Shown here piece after piece: positions 15,789 to 24,476 of a stretch of DNA of 64,000 nucleotides; the stretch's first letter is position 1; the number at the start of each line of letters is the position of its first letter. The position numbers and the translations under genes are program-made. The notes under the pieces are model-generated. The model made no database searches, was not told the DNA's origin, and saw only the letters and a list, made by a program, of their open reading frames with translations. Origin of the DNA: DATARH01 sp035550515 (GTDB lineage: Bacteria > Pseudomonadota > Alphaproteobacteria > ATCC43930 > CGMCC-115725); NCBI GenBank assembly GCA_035550515.1, contig DASZOZ010000068.1, positions 1 to 64,000 of the forward strand. Reading direction: 5' to 3'.

Positions 15789-16610
15789 GTGGCACGAGTG
15801 CGGCGTTCGAGCGCCGGAAACAAGTCTCTCGCTCCCACCGGGATCGAACGCATCGATCGCTGGGTGCCGGAACAATCGTGTCGGATCGAAGATTATCTCG
15901 CGGCTGTGAGCGAATACGTGCGTCGGAGCCGCATGTTGACGGCAGGCGAAAAGAAGTCCGGCCAGATCAGGCTTTCGGGAATGCTGGGGCGAGCGCTGGC
16001 GGACGAGCTGAGGGGCCGGCTTCCCCATTTCAGGCACGCAATCGTGGGCGAGCGCAAAGTCTCAGGCGCGTTGCGAACCGTGAATGCAGATGTCTCGGAA
16101 ATTCATCCCATTGATGGCTTACGGTTGGCGATCGAGTTGAAGCCGGTAAACTTGGCAGTCGGCCGTGCCATATGGAATCGGTTTGGTGACATTCGGACTT
16201 TCGCGGTCAACCTGCACCTCAAGTTCCCGTTTTGCGTTATCGGCGGGGTCCTGGTGATACCGACGTATGAGGAAGCCGGAACGCCTCAAGCGGCAGCCGC
16301 GGAAGCTGCGGAGCTGGCAGCGGCCAACGACGCCGGACCGGAAGCCGCGCCGGCGCCGACGGTTGAGGCGGGCGTAAGAAGGAAAGATACGCGGCACCTT
16401 ATCAGCCGCGCAGTCGCTCGGCTGGTCCGCGCGGGCGGACGCAAAACCGAGGCCGATGCCGCACACCTGCTCGAAGGCATAGCGGTGGTCGTCTACGATC
16501 CCGATACGGGGTTGCTGGAGCCGGAGCTGCCCCCAAAAGGAAGCGGCCTGCGCTGGGACGAGTTCATTGATGCGCTGGCGACGGCGTACGAGGCCCGCTT
16601 TGAAGATTAA
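15789..16610 (+). CDS. Putative restriction endonuclease partner (PD-(D/E)xK-like)
   Basis: 273 aa from GTG 15789, the first in-frame start after the methyltransferase stop. I know no close family. What can be seen: a region with Asp109 (HPIDG), then IELKP with Glu116 and Lys118, spaced like the D...ExK active site of PD-(D/E)xK nucleases; a mixed hydrophobic segment (FPFCVIGGVLVIPTYEE); an Ala/Glu-rich linker (~165-200); and a C-terminal helical part. Position and motif together suggest a type II restriction enzyme, but this rests on context. It overlaps the end of the opposite gene by 4 bp. Confidence 0.55.
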   Translation: MARVRRSSAGNKSLAPTGIERIDRWVPEQSCRIEDYLAAVSEYVRRSRMLTAGEKKSGQIRLSGMLGRALADELRGRLPHFRHAIVGERKVSGALRTVNADVSEIHPIDGLRLAIELKPVNLAVGRAIWNRFGDIRTFAVNLHLKFPFCVIGGVLVIPTYEEAGTPQAAAAEAAELAAANDAGPEAAPAPTVEAGVRRKDTRHLISRAVARLVRAGGRKTEADAAHLLEGIAVVVYDPDTGLLEPELPPKGSGLRWDEFIDALATAYEARFED

Positions 16611-17563
16611 GCGCCGGCCAGCCTCAGCGGTTTGCCTGCGGCGTAGTTGACGATCTGTTCGAAGCATTCGCGGAAATAGAGTTCGAACGTGTCCCACTCG
16701 GCCCAGCCGAGATGCGGGGTGCACAGCACATTGGGCATCTTGAGCAGCGGGTGGTTGCCGCCGATGATCGGCTCCTGGTCGTAGACGTCGACCGCCGCGA
16801 AGCCGGGGCGGCCCCGCTCCAGCGCGGCGACCAGTGCGCCTTTCTCGATCAGCTCGGCCCGCGCGACGTTGACGAACAGCGCAGTCGGCTTCATCCGCGC
16901 CAGATCGGCGGCGGTGACGATGCCGCGCGTGTCGTCCGACAGCCGCACCAGCAGCTGCAGCACGTCGGCGCGCTCGAACAGTGCTTGCTTGCTGGCTGCC
17001 GTCTCGTATCCCGCTGCGCGCGCCGCCGCGAGCGAGTTCTCGCGGCCCCAGACCAGCACGTTCATGCCGAGCCCGCGCCCGGCCTCGGCGACCAGGCGGC
17101 CGATATGACCGAGCCCGAAAATGCCGAGGGTGCTGCCGCGCAGCCGATAGGAGAGCGTGCACGGCCAGTCGCCGCGCTGCATGCGCGGCGCCTCTATCAC
17201 CACGTTGCGGCGCGCGGCGAGCATCAGGGCGACCGCCAGCTCGGCAGGCGCCTCGGGCGAGCCGCTTGCGCCGCGCGACACCTTGACCCCGCATTCCGCG
17301 GCCGCGGCGTAGTCGATCGCGCGCGATCGGCTGCCGACCAGCGCGATCAGCTTGAGGTTCGGCAGCCGCTCGATCAGCGCGCGCGAAAAATCGATGCGCT
17401 CACGGATTTCGACGACGCATTCTGCCGGGCTGAGCCGCTCGACCAGCTCGGCGAAATCGCGCGCCGGTGCGCGATAGCGCGTCACCTCATGCCCGGCGAG
17501 CAGTTTGAAGGCGTCGAGCCGGTGGATCATGTCCTGGTAGTCGTCGGGAATGACGATCTTCAT
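16607..17563 (-). CDS. D-2-hydroxyacid dehydrogenase family protein
   Basis: 318 aa. The NAD-binding domain carries GIFGLGHIGRLVAEAGRGLG, and the catalytic set is visible: Arg in NVARAELIEKG, Glu in YDQEPI, His in CTPHLGWAEWD. The C-terminal HLGW-E arrangement resembles SerA-like members that act on 2-ketoacids or 3-phosphoglycerate. The substrate is not known. It lies 19 bp downstream of ubiX on the same strand. Confidence 0.87.
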   Translation of the reverse strand: MKIVIPDDYQDMIHRLDAFKLLAGHEVTRYRAPARDFAELVERLSPAECVVEIRERIDFSRALIERLPNLKLIALVGSRSRAIDYAAAAECGVKVSRGASGSPEAPAELAVALMLAARRNVVIEAPRMQRGDWPCTLSYRLRGSTLGIFGLGHIGRLVAEAGRGLGMNVLVWGRENSLAAARAAGYETAASKQALFERADVLQLLVRLSDDTRGIVTAADLARMKPTALFVNVARAELIEKGALVAALERGRPGFAAVDVYDQEPIIGGNHPLLKMPNVLCTPHLGWAEWDTFELYFRECFEQIVNYAAGKPLRLAGA

Positions 17564-17582
17564 GGTGTCCTCGATAGCTGCT

Positions 17583-18158
17583 TTATTCGCCCCAGCGTTT
17601 GACGGTGCCGCTGTCGAGCCCGAACAGGTCGAGCAGGCGGCCGAGGGTATGGTCGATCATCGCCTCGATCGTGGCCGGTTTGGCGTAAAGCGCCGGCACC
17701 GGCGGGGCGATGATCGCCCCCATCTCCGACAGCGCCGTCATCGTCCGCAGATGGCCGGTGTGAAGCGGGGTCTCGCGCACCGCGAGCACCAGCGGGCGGC
17801 GCTCCTTGAGCACCACGTCGGCGGCGCGGGTCAGCAGCGTCGTGGTGACGCCGGTGGCGATCTCGCTCATGCTGCGGATCGAGCACGGCACGATGAGCAT
17901 GCCGAGCGTCCGGAACGAACCCGAGGCGATCGGCGCCGCGAGGTCGCCGATCGCGTGCGCGACATCGGCGCGGGCACGCAGATCCGCCGGCTTGAGCGCG
18001 GTTTCGAGCGCCAGGGTCATCTCAGCGGTGCGGCTCATCACCAGATGCGTCTCGACCGGCAAGGGTTGCAGCAGCGCCAGCAGCCGGGCGCCGTAAGCGA
18101 CGCCCGAAGCGCCGCTGATCCCGACGATCAGGCGCGGGCGGCGTTCACCTTGTCGCAT
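17583..18158 (-). CDS. ubiX: Flavin prenyltransferase UbiX
   Basis: 191 aa. It makes prenylated FMN, the cofactor of UbiD-type decarboxylases (ubiquinone synthesis or aromatic acid decarboxylation). GISGASGVAYGARLL is the N-terminal FMN loop; PCSIRSMSEIATG, LVLAVRETPLHTGHL and GAIIAPPVPALYAKP are family motifs. I start at the ATG preceded by GAGGAGG. No ubiD is in the window. Confidence 0.93.
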   Translation of the reverse strand: MRQGERRPRLIVGISGASGVAYGARLLALLQPLPVETHLVMSRTAEMTLALETALKPADLRARADVAHAIGDLAAPIASGSFRTLGMLIVPCSIRSMSEIATGVTTTLLTRAADVVLKERRPLVLAVRETPLHTGHLRTMTALSEMGAIIAPPVPALYAKPATIEAMIDHTLGRLLDLFGLDSGTVKRWGE

Positions 18159-18281
18159 GGTCGCCTCCTCGCGTTCGGCCGGCCGGCCGCACATATGTTA
18201 CGCGCCGCCCGGTGCTGGCGCTGGCCCTTCGCCGCATCCGGCGTTACCATTCGCAGGTCAAGTCTCGACAGGAGGAACTGC

Positions 18282-18449
18282 ATGTCGCAGCTGGATCGTA
18301 TCGAGGCGCTCAAAGAAAAGCACGCAATGCTGGAGCGCGCGATCGATGAAGAGATCCACCGGCCGCTCCCCGATCAAGCGGCGATCTACGATCTGAAGCG
18401 CCAGAAGCTCCGTATCAAGGACGAGATCGTTCAACTAGAGCGGCGGTAA
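18282..18449 (+). CDS. DUF465 (YdcH) family small protein
   Basis: 55 aa, almost fully helical, with LDRIEALKEKHAMLERAIDE at the N-terminus and LKRQKLRIKDEIVQLERR at the C-terminus. This is the DUF465 coiled-coil pattern, widespread in alphaproteobacteria and of unknown role. GGAGGAACTGC precedes the ATG. Confidence 0.88.
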   Translation: MSQLDRIEALKEKHAMLERAIDEEIHRPLPDQAAIYDLKRQKLRIKDEIVQLERR

Positions 18450-18487
18450 CCGGCACCCCGTCGAAACAATAAGCTAAGAGACAACAG

Positions 18488-18871
18488 TTGCGGGGACGGG
18501 CGAGGTTGCAGGCGCCGGTCGCGCCGGTGTGGCCGGCGGTTCTTTTCCTGCTGTTTGTGGGCGCATCCCCGGCATGCGCCGCCAGTGAATACGTGATCCT
18601 GGGCGCCGGCGGGCGGGCGTGCGGCAGTTGGCTCCAGCTGCGCAGCCAGGCCTTGCCGGACAGCGCCGTGCTGCAGAGCTGGGTGCTCGGCTATGTGACC
18701 AGCGTCAATGCCAACCTGCTGTCGGTTAACCAGGATGTGACCGGGGGCGCCACGTCGGACGCGTTGTTCGGCTGGATCGACAATTACTGCGCGGCGCATC
18801 CCCTCGACACGCTGGCGCGCGCCACCGGCGCGATGCTCGATTCCTTCCTCGCCAAGAACAAGGTCAAGTAG
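18488..18871 (+). CDS. Exported hypothetical protein with two cysteines
   Basis: Up to 127 aa. A hydrophobic signal segment (VWPAVLFLLFVGASPACA) leads to a mature domain of ~95 residues with Cys in GRACGSWLQ and DNYCAAHPLDTL, likely a disulfide, and a helical remainder. It resembles small periplasmic proteins of alphaproteobacteria with no assigned function. The start is uncertain: TTG 18488, TTG 18506 and GTG 18527 are all in frame and none has a strong ribosome-binding site. Confidence 0.6.
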   Translation: MRGRARLQAPVAPVWPAVLFLLFVGASPACAASEYVILGAGGRACGSWLQLRSQALPDSAVLQSWVLGYVTSVNANLLSVNQDVTGGATSDALFGWIDNYCAAHPLDTLARATGAMLDSFLAKNKVK

Positions 18872-18877
18872 CCGAGG

Positions 18878-20257
18878 TCATTTCCATTCCGCCGGGTCGA
18901 CGACCCGCCACGCACTTTTGGTGTCGGACGACAGGCCCTTGGCCAAGGATTCTGCCAGCTCGCGATCGATCCGGCCGTCTTTGCGCCCGGCGACGGCGGC
19001 GATGGCTTCGGCCCATGCGGGCGCGGCGTTGTAGTCGCCGGTCTGGCGTGCGGCAATCGTCGATTGCAGCATCTCCCGCGTCGGCTTCATCGCTTGCAGC
19101 GCTTGCGCCAGGCGATCGCGCAAGCCCGCCGCGGTGCCGCTGTAGGACGTCCATATGCGCATCAACAAGGGCAATTCGGCCGCGAAAACCGCCTGCGGCG
19201 CCATCACCTCCGAGAGTCTGAAGGTCCATGGATCGATGAGGCCGGCGATCGCCTCGGCTTGCGCCAGATGCAGGCGGTTTTCCCCGCCGGCGCGCAAATC
19301 GCTGAGGATGAAGGCGCTCCGGTCCGCGGCGGTGCCGCCGCCGGCCGCCGCCGAGTCGAGGATGTCGCCGGGTTCCACCGCGTCCGATCCCGCGCGTTCC
19401 ATTGCGGCGATCTGCGGATAGATCGCGGCGAAAGCCTCGACCGGATCACAGCATGCGCCGTGCAGTTGGCGGGGGCCGGCGGCCGGCGCGGCGTAGACCG
19501 GCAGCATCTCGCCGAGCGCCAGGGCCTCGCCCTGCGGCCCGCGCAGCGCAACCGATCCCGGCCCTTGGGCGATGATCTGCCAGCCAGGAGGGACATCGAT
19601 CGTGCCGCCATCGGCCAGCCGCAGCGGCGCCAGCACGGCCATCCCGACGCCGTTGCTGGCCGCCAGCGCCCGGCGCATCCGGGGAAACGACGCCGCGAAG
19701 GCGTCGGCGGCGTCGTAGATCACGGTGACGTCGCCGCCGCTGTCGCTCAGCGCGGCGACCGCGATGCCGATCACGGGCAGCCCGCGCACCCGCGCGGTGA
19801 ACAGCGCCTGGGCATGCCGGTCCGCTTCGTCCGCCAGCACCAGCGACAGCCCCGGCGATGGCGCCGGATCGAACGCCTGCGAATTGGCGAAGATCGCCAG
19901 TATCACGCCGACCGCCGAGGCGGCCTTGCCGCCGAGCGCGCCGTACATCGCCAAGCCGGCGCCTGGCGAATCCCTGAGCAGCTGGACATGGGTCGGCAGC
20001 AGCGTGCCCGGCTCGGGCGGGATTTTGCCCGGCGCAGCGGGCGACGCCGCCGGCGCAGCAGGCGACGCCGGCGCGGCGGCGAGCGGCGGCGGCAGTGTCG
20101 CGGGCGGGATCCTGATCAGCGGCGCGCCGCTCGTCTGGGCCGCCGCCGCTGCGGCGAGGCCGAAAAGGAGGAATCCGGCGACCGCAAAAGCGGTGAAAAT
20201 GTTCGTCGTCCGGCGTGCGTCCCCGTGCGCCGCGCCGCCGGAAGCCTCGTTCCGCAT
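18878..20257 (-). CDS. Exported or membrane-anchored protein with Pro/Ala-rich linker, unknown
   Basis: 459 aa from ATG 20257. An N-terminal hydrophobic segment (NIFTAFAVAGFLLFGLAAAAAA) looks like a signal peptide or anchor; residues ~45-85 are a Pro/Ala/Ser linker (PPPLAAAPASPAAPAASPAA). The rest is a folded domain without motifs I know, with a CC pair (HGACCDPVEAF) and a helical C-terminus. It is divergent from kup, with 151 bp between start codons. A longer in-frame reading would run antisense over the kup start and is not credible. Confidence 0.6.
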   Translation of the reverse strand: MRNEASGGAAHGDARRTTNIFTAFAVAGFLLFGLAAAAAAQTSGAPLIRIPPATLPPPLAAAPASPAAPAASPAAPGKIPPEPGTLLPTHVQLLRDSPGAGLAMYGALGGKAASAVGVILAIFANSQAFDPAPSPGLSLVLADEADRHAQALFTARVRGLPVIGIAVAALSDSGGDVTVIYDAADAFAASFPRMRRALAASNGVGMAVLAPLRLADGGTIDVPPGWQIIAQGPGSVALRGPQGEALALGEMLPVYAAPAAGPRQLHGACCDPVEAFAAIYPQIAAMERAGSDAVEPGDILDSAAAGGGTAADRSAFILSDLRAGGENRLHLAQAEAIAGLIDPWTFRLSEVMAPQAVFAAELPLLMRIWTSYSGTAAGLRDRLAQALQAMKPTREMLQSTIAARQTGDYNAAPAWAEAIAAVAGRKDGRIDRELAESLAKGLSSDTKSAWRVVDPAEWK

Positions 20258-20408
20258 TCCCCGAGTCCTTATTGCCTCATCCCCAAGGAGGCGCTGCGAG
20301 GATGCCAGCAATTTTCGCCCCGGCGCAACCGCACCATCGCCTGGAGTATCGTTGCTTTGGGTTATCGTTGCTCGAGCGGGACGCAATGCCTCGAACCGGT
20401 GGACCGAA

Positions 20409-22301
20409 ATGACCGACGTCGCGACAACACGGGAGCAGCCGCCCGCGCCGATTTCGCGTCCGGTCACCGCCGCGGCGGCGCTCGCATCGCTCGGCATCGT
20501 CTACGGCGATCTCGGCACCAGCCCGCTCTATACCGTCTCGGCCATCATCGACAGCGCCGGCGGCCGCGTATCGCCGGACATCGCGCTCGGCATCCTGTCG
20601 CTGATCTTTTGGGCGCTGATCGTCACCGTATCGGTCAAGTACTGCCTCTTCGTGATGCGCGCCGACAATCACGGCGAGGGCGGCATCCTCGCCCTGATGT
20701 CGCTGGTCGCCGGCCGCGGCCGCGCGCCGGCGCTGGTCCTGATGGGGCTGTTCGGCGCGGCGCTGATCTACGGCGACGGCATCATCACCCCGGCCATCTC
20801 GGTGCTGAGCGCGCTCGAAGGCGTCAACGTCGCCACCAGCAGCCTCAAGCCCTATGTGATGCCGCTCGCCGTCGGCATCCTGCTGGCGCTGTTCGCCGTC
20901 CAGCACCGCGGCACGGCGCGGCTCGGCGCGGTGCTCGGGCCGGTGATGCTGACCTGGTTTGTCGTCGTCGCCCTGCTCGGGGCGGCGGGCATCGTTCGCC
21001 ATCCCACCGTGCTGGCGGCGGTCGACCCGCGGCACGGCATCAAGTTCCTCGCCGAAGGCGGCTGGAAAGGCTTTGCCATTCTCGGCAGCGTGTTTCTGGC
21101 GGTGACGGGCGGCGAGGCGCTCTACGCCGATATGGGCCATGTCGGGCGCAACCCGATCCGCCTGACCTGGTACGGCGTCGTCTTGCCGGCGCTCCTGCTC
21201 AATTACGCCGGGCAGACCGCGTTGCTGATCGCCGAGCCGGGGCGGGACGGCAACCCGTTTTTCCGGCTGGCGCCGGATTGGGCGATCTACCCGCTGGTGG
21301 TGCTGGCCACCGCGGCGACGATCATCGCCAGCCAGGCGATCATCACCGGCTCGTTCTCGCTGACCCGGCAGGCGATGCAGCTCGGCTGGTTCCCCAATTT
21401 CAACATCCGCCAGACCTCCGACACCGAATACGGGCAGATTTACGTGCCGACGATCAACTGGCTGATGATGGTGGCCACGGTGCTGCTCACCGTGCTGTTC
21501 GGCAGCTCGGACCGCCTCGCCGGGGCCTACGGGACGGCGGTGTCGACGACGATGATGCTGACCACGGCGCTGCTCTACAACCTCATGCGCGAGCAGTGGA
21601 AATGGCCGCGGCTGCTCGCGCTGGCGGTCAGCGGCGGATTCCTGTTCGTCGATGCCGTGTTCTTCGCCGCGAATTTGCTGAAGATCGCCGATGGCGGCTG
21701 GGTGCCGCTGACCTTTGGCGCCCTGGTCTTTATCGTCATGACGACCTGGCACGCCGGCATGGCGGCGGCGCAGCACAAGGCACTTACCGTCGCGATGACC
21801 CCGCGGCGGTTCCGCAGCTGGCTGCGCCGCCGCAAGCTGCCGCGGGTGCCCGGAACGGCGATCTTCCTCACCCGGATGCGCGACGTGGTGCCGCCGCAAA
21901 TCATCTTCCAGGCGCAGCAGTTCGGCGCGCTGGCGGAGACGGTCGTAGCCCTCACCCTGGCATTCCAGGACACGCCGCGCGTCGCGCCCGATCAGCGCCT
22001 GGAACTGCGCGAAATCTTTCCCGGCTTTTGGCAGATGACGGTGCGTTACGGCTTTATCGAGGTGCCGAACCTGCCGGCGGCGCTGCGCAATGCAAAGCTG
22101 CACGGCTGTCCGATCGACCTGTCGAAGGCGGTCTATTTCAGCACCCGCGACCGCGTCATCCGCGACCGCAATCAGCGCCATCTGTGGCGTTGGCAGGTGC
22201 CGTTGTTCTCGCTACTGTACCGCAACTCGGTGCGTGCGGTCGACATGTTCAACCTGCCGCCGGACAATTTCGTCGAGCTGAGCCGGCAGGTGGAGCTGTA
22301 G
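20409..22301 (+). CDS. kup: Kup potassium uptake permease
   Basis: 630 aa. About 12 membrane segments fill the first ~440 residues, beginning with ALASLGIVYGDLGTSPLYT, the hallmark Kup motif, and GDGIITPAISVLSALEG. A cytoplasmic C-terminal domain of ~190 residues follows (PGTAIFLTRMRDVVPPQIIF, PGFWQMTVRYGFIEVPNLP). It takes up K+ with H+. Together with kdpDE at 59-62 kb it makes potassium supply a theme of the window. I start at ATG 20409 because the conserved N-terminus follows directly. Confidence 0.95.
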   Translation: MTDVATTREQPPAPISRPVTAAAALASLGIVYGDLGTSPLYTVSAIIDSAGGRVSPDIALGILSLIFWALIVTVSVKYCLFVMRADNHGEGGILALMSLVAGRGRAPALVLMGLFGAALIYGDGIITPAISVLSALEGVNVATSSLKPYVMPLAVGILLALFAVQHRGTARLGAVLGPVMLTWFVVVALLGAAGIVRHPTVLAAVDPRHGIKFLAEGGWKGFAILGSVFLAVTGGEALYADMGHVGRNPIRLTWYGVVLPALLLNYAGQTALLIAEPGRDGNPFFRLAPDWAIYPLVVLATAATIIASQAIITGSFSLTRQAMQLGWFPNFNIRQTSDTEYGQIYVPTINWLMMVATVLLTVLFGSSDRLAGAYGTAVSTTMMLTTALLYNLMREQWKWPRLLALAVSGGFLFVDAVFFAANLLKIADGGWVPLTFGALVFIVMTTWHAGMAAAQHKALTVAMTPRRFRSWLRRRKLPRVPGTAIFLTRMRDVVPPQIIFQAQQFGALAETVVALTLAFQDTPRVAPDQRLELREIFPGFWQMTVRYGFIEVPNLPAALRNAKLHGCPIDLSKAVYFSTRDRVIRDRNQRHLWRWQVPLFSLLYRNSVRAVDMFNLPPDNFVELSRQVEL

Positions 22302-22327
22302 ATTCGCTACTTTCTCCCTCTCTCTCG

Positions 22328-22425
22328 TGGCCGGGCTTGACCCGGCCATCCACGTCCCCTGGGCCGGGCTTGACCCGGCCATCCACGTCCCCTGGGCCGG
22401 GCTTGACCGGCCATCCACGTCTTCG
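22328..22425. repeat. Three tandem 33-bp copies of dispersed palindrome family 2
   Basis: The unit is about TGGCCGGGCTTGACCCGGCC followed by ATCCACGTCCCC, repeated at 22328, 22361 and 22394. Copy 3 has lost one C in the stem and diverges after ACGTC. Each unit holds the GGCCGGG/CCCGGCC-type inverted repeat. It lies between the convergent kup and LLM genes. Confidence 0.85.
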
Positions 22426-22455
22426 CGTTCCGACGTTGGCAAATGAAGACGTGGA
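22414..22455. terminator. Long hairpin between convergent genes
   Basis: TCCACGTCTTC (22414-22424) and GAAGACGTGGA (22445-22455) are perfect 11-bp inverted arms with a 20-base loop. Being placed between two converging genes, it may end transcription from both sides, but there is no T-run, so this is inference. Confidence 0.4.
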
Positions 22456-22496
22456 CCCTCGGATCAAGTCCGGGGGAAGCGGTAGAGATTTCACTC

Positions 22497-23639
22497 CTAA
22501 TCCCGCAGCTTCGGCATGATTTCGGCGGCGAACGTCTCCATGTTCCGCCGCGTCAGCGCGTCGGAGAGGATGCCGAACTGAAGGAGCGCGACGAGGATGC
22601 CGAACCCGGTGCGGTCGCGCATCTTCTCGATGCCGGCGAGCACCGTCTTGGGGCTGCCGATCAGCGCGGTGCCGCTGTCGATCAGCGCCTCGGCGGTGAG
22701 CCGGCCGACATTGCCGAGCGCCCGGCGGTTGGCGATGAAATTCTTCATCGACGCCATCGAGGTATAGCCCGGCGGCATCAGCATCTCGAAGGTCTGGCGC
22801 AGGAAGTCGTTGAACAGCGTCTCGACCGCGCGGCCGGCTTCGGCGCGGGCGCGCTCGTCGGTCTCGGCGACATAGATCGGGCACGCCCAGCCGAGCTGTC
22901 CGGGCGCCGCCTCATAGCCGTATTCGCGCGCCTTGTCGCGGTAGGTGTTATGATACCGCGCAACCAGGTCGGCCGAGGAGAAGGTCACCAGAAACGGGTA
23001 TTTGCGGTCGGGGTGCGACGCCCAGGCCACGGTCTCGCTCGACCCTTGCGACGGGATCCACACCGGCGGGTGCGGTGCCTGATAAGGCCGCGGCCAGAGA
23101 TTGACGTAGCGCAGGTTGAAATGGTCGCCGTCAAAGGCGAACGGGCCGGGCTCGGTCCAGGCTCGGATGATCAGATCGTGCGCCTCGTGGAAACGCTGGT
23201 GCGAGAAATACGGGTTGGCGCCCGAGGCGTGGTATTCCGAGCCGATGCCGCGGACAAAGCCGGCGATGATCCGGCCCTTCGACAGGTTGTCGAGCATCGC
23301 GAATTCCTCCGCGATGTAGACCGGGTTGTTCACCAGCGGCAGCGCGCGGCCGAGGATCGCGATCTGCACGCGTTTGGTGCGCTGGATCAGCGCGCCGGCG
23401 ATCAGGTTGGGCGCCGGCATCAGCCCGTAGGCGGTCTGGTGATGCTCGTTGACGCCGATCGCGTCAAAGCCGAGCGCCTCGGCGTAGACCAGCGCGTCGA
23501 TGTGGCTTTCGTATTCCTCGGCGCCCTTGACGGGGTCGTAGAGGTTGTTGGGCAGCACCACCCAGGCCGAGCGGTGCTTCGCCGCTGCGGCGAGATCGAG
23601 CGGCCGGTACGGCATCAGATGGAAGGAGACGAGCTTCAT
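22497..23639 (-). CDS. LLM class flavin-dependent oxidoreductase
   Basis: 380 aa bacterial-luciferase-like protein. GFDAIGVNEHHQTAYGLMPA is the N-terminal flavin/substrate strand typical of the family; GRIIAGFVRGIGSEYHASG and FNLRYVNLWPRPYQAPHPPV also fit. Such enzymes oxygenate organic substrates using reduced FMN or F420. ATG 23639 overlaps the hydrolase TGA (ATGA), so translation is coupled. A longer upstream frame runs through the hydrolase gene and is discarded. A similar LLM + hydrolase pair lies at 48983-51036. Confidence 0.88.
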   Translation of the reverse strand: MKLVSFHLMPYRPLDLAAAAKHRSAWVVLPNNLYDPVKGAEEYESHIDALVYAEALGFDAIGVNEHHQTAYGLMPAPNLIAGALIQRTKRVQIAILGRALPLVNNPVYIAEEFAMLDNLSKGRIIAGFVRGIGSEYHASGANPYFSHQRFHEAHDLIIRAWTEPGPFAFDGDHFNLRYVNLWPRPYQAPHPPVWIPSQGSSETVAWASHPDRKYPFLVTFSSADLVARYHNTYRDKAREYGYEAAPGQLGWACPIYVAETDERARAEAGRAVETLFNDFLRQTFEMLMPPGYTSMASMKNFIANRRALGNVGRLTAEALIDSGTALIGSPKTVLAGIEKMRDRTGFGILVALLQFGILSDALTRRNMETFAAEIMPKLRD

Positions 23640-24418
23640 CGCGCCACTCCCTCGATGAAGTCGCGGACATGGCCGGCGACCAGCGCGGCATGCTCCACAT
23701 GCGGCAGGTGCCCGCACGCCTCGACCATCACCAGCCGTGCGTCGGGCAGCCGTTCGCGCCACAGCGCCGCGAACGCGGGCGGCATGATCTTGTCGTCCTC
23801 GCCCCAGACGACGAGCGCCGGCAGCTTGATGCGATGCAGCCACTTTTCCAGGTCGGGGTCGAACCAGCGCGGCTGCCAGCCGAATTTGGCGACCGTGAAG
23901 CGGTTGCGCAGCATCACGTCGAGCTGGGCTTCGGTCGGGGCCGTGGCCAGGATGCGGTCGGCAAAGCCCTGGTCGTGGTAGAGGTTGCGCAGCGCTTCCT
24001 CCGGCCCCCAGATGAAATTGTCGCCGCATGGCACGCCTTTCACCCGGATGCCCGCCGGTGCGAGCTGCACCAGGCTGCGGAAGCGCGCGCGGTCGCGGAC
24101 CAGGATCTCGGCCGCCAGCCAGCCGCCGAGCGAATTGCCGATCAGATGGATGCCGTCGAGCCCGGCCTCCTCGACGAGGTCGAGGTAGAACATCGCCAGA
24201 TCGGGGATCGAGGTGATCCAGGGCGGGTCGTCGGAGCCGCCAAAGCCGGGATGCTCCGGCACCAGCACCTCGTAATGCTCGGCCAGCGCATCAAAAAACG
24301 GCAGCCATTGCGGCACGCCGCCCGCCCCGTGCAGGAACAGCAGTGCCGGCCCGCGTCCGCAACGGTGAAGCTTTACGGTGACGCCGCGGATGTTGAGACT
24401 GGTGGTTTCCGCCGACAT
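23636..24418 (-). CDS. Alpha/beta-fold hydrolase
   Basis: 260 aa. The catalytic triad is visible: Ser96 in the nucleophile elbow GNSLGG, Asp208/209 in VVWGEDDKI, His237 in CGHLPHVE; the oxyanion region is LHGAGG (30-34). This is the common C-C hydrolase/esterase type (MhpC, BphD, haloalkane dehalogenase relatives). It is the first gene of a two-gene unit with the LLM monooxygenase, suggesting that one enzyme oxygenates and the other cleaves the product. Confidence 0.88.
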   Translation of the reverse strand: MSAETTSLNIRGVTVKLHRCGRGPALLFLHGAGGVPQWLPFFDALAEHYEVLVPEHPGFGGSDDPPWITSIPDLAMFYLDLVEEAGLDGIHLIGNSLGGWLAAEILVRDRARFRSLVQLAPAGIRVKGVPCGDNFIWGPEEALRNLYHDQGFADRILATAPTEAQLDVMLRNRFTVAKFGWQPRWFDPDLEKWLHRIKLPALVVWGEDDKIMPPAFAALWRERLPDARLVMVEACGHLPHVEHAALVAGHVRDFIEGVAR

Positions 24419-24476
24419 CTTGCGCTCCTTAGCTGCGCCCCGTCGCCTGCGCGCTACAGTCTACCCCTCTCCCGCA

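Noticed and set aside
20277..22181. 634-codon minus-strand frame opposite kup
   Set aside because: Asp/Arg/Gln-rich antisense sequence; Kup is unmistakable on the other strand.
22328..22425. CRISPR array candidate from the tandem 33-bp repeats
   Set aside because: The copies are directly adjacent, with no unique spacers, and match the dispersed palindrome family; no cas genes are present.
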